Positions 6,185-8,361 of a stretch of DNA of 8,361 nucleotides are shown piece by piece; position 1 is the stretch's first letter, and each line of letters begins with the position of its first letter. A model generated the notes under the pieces. It did no database searches, had not been told where the DNA came from, and saw only the letters and a program-made list of their open reading frames with translations. Location: positions 1-8,361 of the forward strand of contig OMUX01000043.1 of assembly GCA_900314345.1 (NCBI GenBank), written 5' to 3'. This DNA comes from an uncultured Erysipelotrichaceae bacterium. Lineage in GTDB: Bacteria; Bacillota_I; Bacilli_A; Erysipelotrichales; Erysipelotrichaceae. The position numbers and the translations under genes are program-made.

Positions 6185-7030
6185 ATGAGTCTGAATCAAT
6201 ATTCAAGAACAGCACTTGTGCTGGGACAGAATGCCATGGACCGGCTCAGGGCATCCAGGGTTGCTGTCTTCGGTGTCGGAGGTGTCGGCGGAAACGTTGT
6301 GGAAGCTCTGGCAAGAAGCGGCATCGGTACACTGGATCTGATTGATGATGACAGGATCTGCCTGACAAACATCAACCGCCAGATCATGGCCACAAGACAG
6401 ACCGTAGGGCAGTACAAGGTGGATGCGGCAGAGCAGAGGATTCATGCAATTGATCCGTCCATTCAGGTGAATAAATATAAATGCTTCTACCTGCCGGATA
6501 AACGGAATGAATTTGATTTCACACAGTGGAACTATGTCGTTGACTGTGTGGATACGGTAACGGCAAAGCTGGATATCATCGAAGAAGCACAGCGGTGCAA
6601 TGTGCCGGTGATTTCCTGCATGGGATGCGGCAACCGCATCGACCCTTCCAAGCTGCAGGTGACGGATCTCTACAGTACATACAATGATCCGCTTGCCAAG
6701 GTCATGCGCTATGAATGCAGAAGAAGAGGAATTAAGAAGCTCAAGGTTGTCTACAGCTGCGAGAAGCCGATGAAGCCTTTGAAGGATGAAAACAATTCCT
6801 GCATGTATCACTGCATCTGTCCGCCCGGAACAAAGCGGAAGTGCACGGAACGCAGGGATATCCCTGGATCTACAGCCTTTGTACCGCCGGCCGCGGGGAT
6901 TCTTGCGGCTTCGGTGATCATGAAGGAACTGACAGAGTTTGATCCGGAACACAGGACGCCGGAGCGCAGCTGGATGGAGAATTACGCAATGGATCAGAAC
7001 AAGAACGGCAGTGAGGCGGAACAGGCCTGA
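6185..7030 (+). CDS. tcdA: tRNA threonylcarbamoyladenosine dehydratase (TcdA/CsdL), E1-like
   Basis: ThiF/E1-like ATP-dependent enzyme that cyclises the t6A modification at tRNA position 37 to ct6A. It is 281 residues against about 268 in E. coli. The N-terminal half has SLNQYSRTALVLGQNAMDRL (2-21), the nucleotide loop VFGVGGVGGNVVEALARSG (28-46), LIDDDRICLTNINRQ (52-66) with the ATP-contacting Arg65, Lys78, and the VDCVDT motif (119-124). The C-terminal third keeps PGSTAFVPPAAGILAASVI (227-245). Between them is a Cys-rich segment with C192, C206, C210, C212 and C220, arranged C-x3-C-x-C-x7-C, which E. coli TcdA lacks as far as I recall; a metal site is possible. A strong ribosome site GGAGGA lies at 6174-6179. 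The 53-base gap after the PPC gene has no convincing promoter. Other ThiF-family enzymes (MoeB, ThiF) are less likely given the TcdA-type N terminus and C-terminal half. Confidence 0.88.
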   Translation: MSLNQYSRTALVLGQNAMDRLRASRVAVFGVGGVGGNVVEALARSGIGTLDLIDDDRICLTNINRQIMATRQTVGQYKVDAAEQRIHAIDPSIQVNKYKCFYLPDKRNEFDFTQWNYVVDCVDTVTAKLDIIEEAQRCNVPVISCMGCGNRIDPSKLQVTDLYSTYNDPLAKVMRYECRRRGIKKLKVVYSCEKPMKPLKDENNSCMYHCICPPGTKRKCTERRDIPGSTAFVPPAAGILAASVIMKELTEFDPEHRTPERSWMENYAMDQNKNGSEAEQA

Positions 7031-7054
7031 AGCCGTTCTTTTCAGAGGTGAAGC

Positions 7055-7783
7055 ATGTTCTGGACATACTGGACAGAACTTCCGGATGGAAGCGGATATG
7101 AACAATTTTCAGGGCCTCATCTTCTGATGCTTGGCATCCTTCTTTTTCTGTATGTCCTGATCCTGAAACGGTATGAACAGCAGGATGAAGAGAAGAAAAA
7201 CAGAATATTGTCTGTGACTTCCTGTGTGCCGCTTGTCATGGAATGCATACGGGATATCATGCTTGCATGCAATGGTGCATTTGCCCTGAAACAGCTGCCG
7301 TTTCATCTTTGCGGTCAGGCAATCCTTGTGGAATTCATGCATGGAAGGATGCAGGAAGGAAAGAAGAAGGATGTTCTTTCAGAACTGATCTTTGTCCTCT
7401 TCATGCCCGGAGCCATGGCAGCGCTGTTGTTTCCGGACTGGACGGTATATCCCTTGTGGAACTACTGGAGTCTGAACAGCTGCTTCACGCATTTCTTCCT
7501 GGTGCTGTATGCCCTGATGCTTTACAAGGATCAAAAAGTGCATGCTGACGTGAAGCATTCCTGGCATGCACTGGTGTATCTGTTATTGTCTGCGGCAGTC
7601 ATTGCACCATTGAATGTGCTCTGGCATGCCAACTTCATGTTTCTCATGGAAGCCCCTGCACCATTGGATGTGATCCAGGCAAGGCACGGACAGATCGTTT
7701 ATATCATTGTCCTTGCGCTGACTGGCTATGGCATGAGTCTTCTGGTGTATCTTGTGAACAGTCTGCTTCAGAAGAAGCACTGA
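7055..7783 (+). CDS. YwaF/TIGR02206-family integral membrane protein
   Basis: A 242-residue polytopic membrane protein with about six or seven hydrophobic segments (roughly 22-38, 53-73, 82-97, 107-125, 137-157, 170-190 and 211-236). Family marks are an early histidine at a helix start (GPHLLML, 21-27), the conserved LPFHLCG (81-87), LLFPDWTVYPLWNYW (124-138) and the Ser/Thr-His motif CFTHFFLVLYALML (143-156). These match the YwaF/TIGR02206 group of Bacillota, related to the eukaryotic TMEM164 family. The molecular role of the bacterial members is not established; an acyltransferase-like activity is only an analogy. AGAGGTG at 7044-7050 serves the ATG at 7055, 24 bases after the tcdA stop, so it may be co-transcribed. 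Its 3' end overlaps the convergent minus-strand gene by 16 bases. Confidence 0.82.
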   Translation: MFWTYWTELPDGSGYEQFSGPHLLMLGILLFLYVLILKRYEQQDEEKKNRILSVTSCVPLVMECIRDIMLACNGAFALKQLPFHLCGQAILVEFMHGRMQEGKKKDVLSELIFVLFMPGAMAALLFPDWTVYPLWNYWSLNSCFTHFFLVLYALMLYKDQKVHADVKHSWHALVYLLLSAAVIAPLNVLWHANFMFLMEAPAPLDVIQARHGQIVYIIVLALTGYGMSLLVYLVNSLLQKKH

Positions 7784-8361
7784 CGGTGCTTCTCTGCGGC
7801 AGAGAGAACATCATAATGTTCAATGATGTTGAGATCCAGACCTTCGACAATACTGAGCGCCTTGTTGAGGTACTGGTCTGTTAAGAAGAACTCCGGATCA
7901 TGAATATCCATGCCGATGACTACCTTGTTGTGATTCTGTGCGAATACCTCAAAGAAAGCTCTGGTGGGGTAGGCATTGCGCCAGCCGTCCTCATATTCCT
8001 TATAGCCATAATCCTTGACACCGCTGCCGCAGTTGAGCTCGACGGGGATGTCATATTTCAGAGAGAGCTGTGAGATCAGCTGTGCAGCTTCCTTCACGGA
8101 ATCATCAATCCTTGGATAACTCCACAGGCATACATCCGGATGGCAGATATATTCACAGAGGCTGTGTGCACATGCATAGTCGATCTGATCGACATACTGC
8201 AGAAGATGTTCACGGTCTGTGATGTCATAGGAACTGTATCCGTCCAGGGCCAGGTTATGCTGGCCAAGGATCAGGTAGTCCATTTCCTTCCGTGACTTCT
8301 TCAGTGGTTCCCATTCACTCTGATAACATTCCACCTCCATGCCCAGATGAATCTCGATCTT
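7768..8361 (-). CDS. PHP-domain phosphoesterase (histidinol-phosphatase type), C-terminal part
   Basis: Metal-dependent phosphoesterase of the PHP superfamily, related to HisK-type histidinol phosphatases. The reading frame stays open to the window edge, so the N terminus (with the first HxH motif) is missing; 197 residues are visible. Metal-site motifs in order are the strand IEIHLGMEVEC with its conserved Glu, DYLILGQHN (the usual GS-H position), YICHPDV (His-Pro), VELNCGSG, and VVIGMDIHDPEFF, which corresponds to the family's SDAH motif and here reads MDIH. The ligand Asp and His are kept while Ser and Ala are replaced. Histidine synthesis is not suggested by the neighbours, so the substrate may be another phosphomonoester. 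It converges on the membrane-protein gene, overlapping it by 16 bases. Confidence 0.82.
   Translation of the reverse strand, partial: KIEIHLGMEVECYQSEWEPLKKSRKEMDYLILGQHNLALDGYSSYDITDREHLLQYVDQIDYACAHSLCEYICHPDVCLWSYPRIDDSVKEAAQLISQLSLKYDIPVELNCGSGVKDYGYKEYEDGWRNAYPTRAFFEVFAQNHNKVVIGMDIHDPEFFLTDQYLNKALSIVEGLDLNIIEHYDVLSAAEKHRQCFF
7773..7793. terminator. Hairpin over the convergent gene ends
   Basis: AGAAGCAC (7773-7780) and GTGCTTCT (7786-7793) form a perfect 8-bp stem with the loop TGACG. It lies across the stop codon of the membrane-protein gene and within the last codons of the minus-strand gene. It could act as a terminator in both directions, but neither side shows a convincing T run. 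A second small hairpin, CTCTG/CAGAG, follows at 7792-7804. Confidence 0.35.

Noticed and set aside
6203..7105. A 300-residue minus-strand open frame opposite tcdA
   Set aside because: The plus strand encodes an intact TcdA with all motifs; the antisense product has no recognisable domain and no ribosome site support.

Overview
The window looks like chromosomal DNA from a Bacillota (Firmicutes) gut-type bacterium. G+C is roughly one half by eye. Shine-Dalgarno sites are strong AGGAGG types, genes are tightly packed on one strand, and a PTS transporter is coupled to a split transketolase. The protein flavour is reminiscent of Erysipelotrichaceae, but that placement is an impression and was not tested.

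Layout. (1) Positions 1-3091 hold a sugar-uptake and pentose-phosphate operon: the 3' part of an ascorbate-type PTS EIIC (UlaA family), its small EIIB (UlaB family), then the N- and C-terminal halves of a split transketolase. A long hairpin with a T-rich tail separates EIIB from the transketolase genes and may act as an internal attenuator. A second hairpin terminates the operon at 3100-3131. (2) Positions 3145-4786 hold a compact two-gene module. A 42-bp near-perfect palindrome sits directly upstream of an extended -10 promoter, followed by a stand-alone HipA-like kinase. Its last 29 bases overlap a gene for a protein with an undescribed N-terminal domain, a DUF2442-like middle and a C-terminal excisionase/MerR-type helix-turn-helix. 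This is the part of the window that most resembles an undescribed system: a kinase with an overlapping DNA-binding partner behind an operator-like site. (3) Positions 4816-6131 hold a tartronate semialdehyde reductase (GarR type) and, overlapping its stop codon, a PPC/DUF296-domain protein. (4) Positions 6185-7783 hold a TcdA-type tRNA t6A dehydratase with an extra cysteine cluster and a YwaF/TIGR02206-type membrane protein. (5) On the minus strand, running off the right edge, is the C-terminal part of a PHP-domain phosphoesterase. Its 3' end overlaps the membrane-protein gene by 16 bases.

How they may work together. The EIIC/EIIB pair would import and phosphorylate an ascorbate-like or other sugar acid or sugar. 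The transketolase halves would feed the resulting pentulose phosphate into the pentose phosphate pathway. In the EIIC gene every phenylalanine codon I read is TTC, whereas the kinase gene mixes TTC and TTT, which suggests the PTS is highly expressed. The kinase module, garR and the PPC gene are spaced closely enough (29-base overlap, 29-base gap, 1-base overlap) to share one transcript, but no functional tie between kinase and GarR can be shown from sequence. No rRNA, tRNA, CRISPR array, insertion sequence or phage gene was seen.
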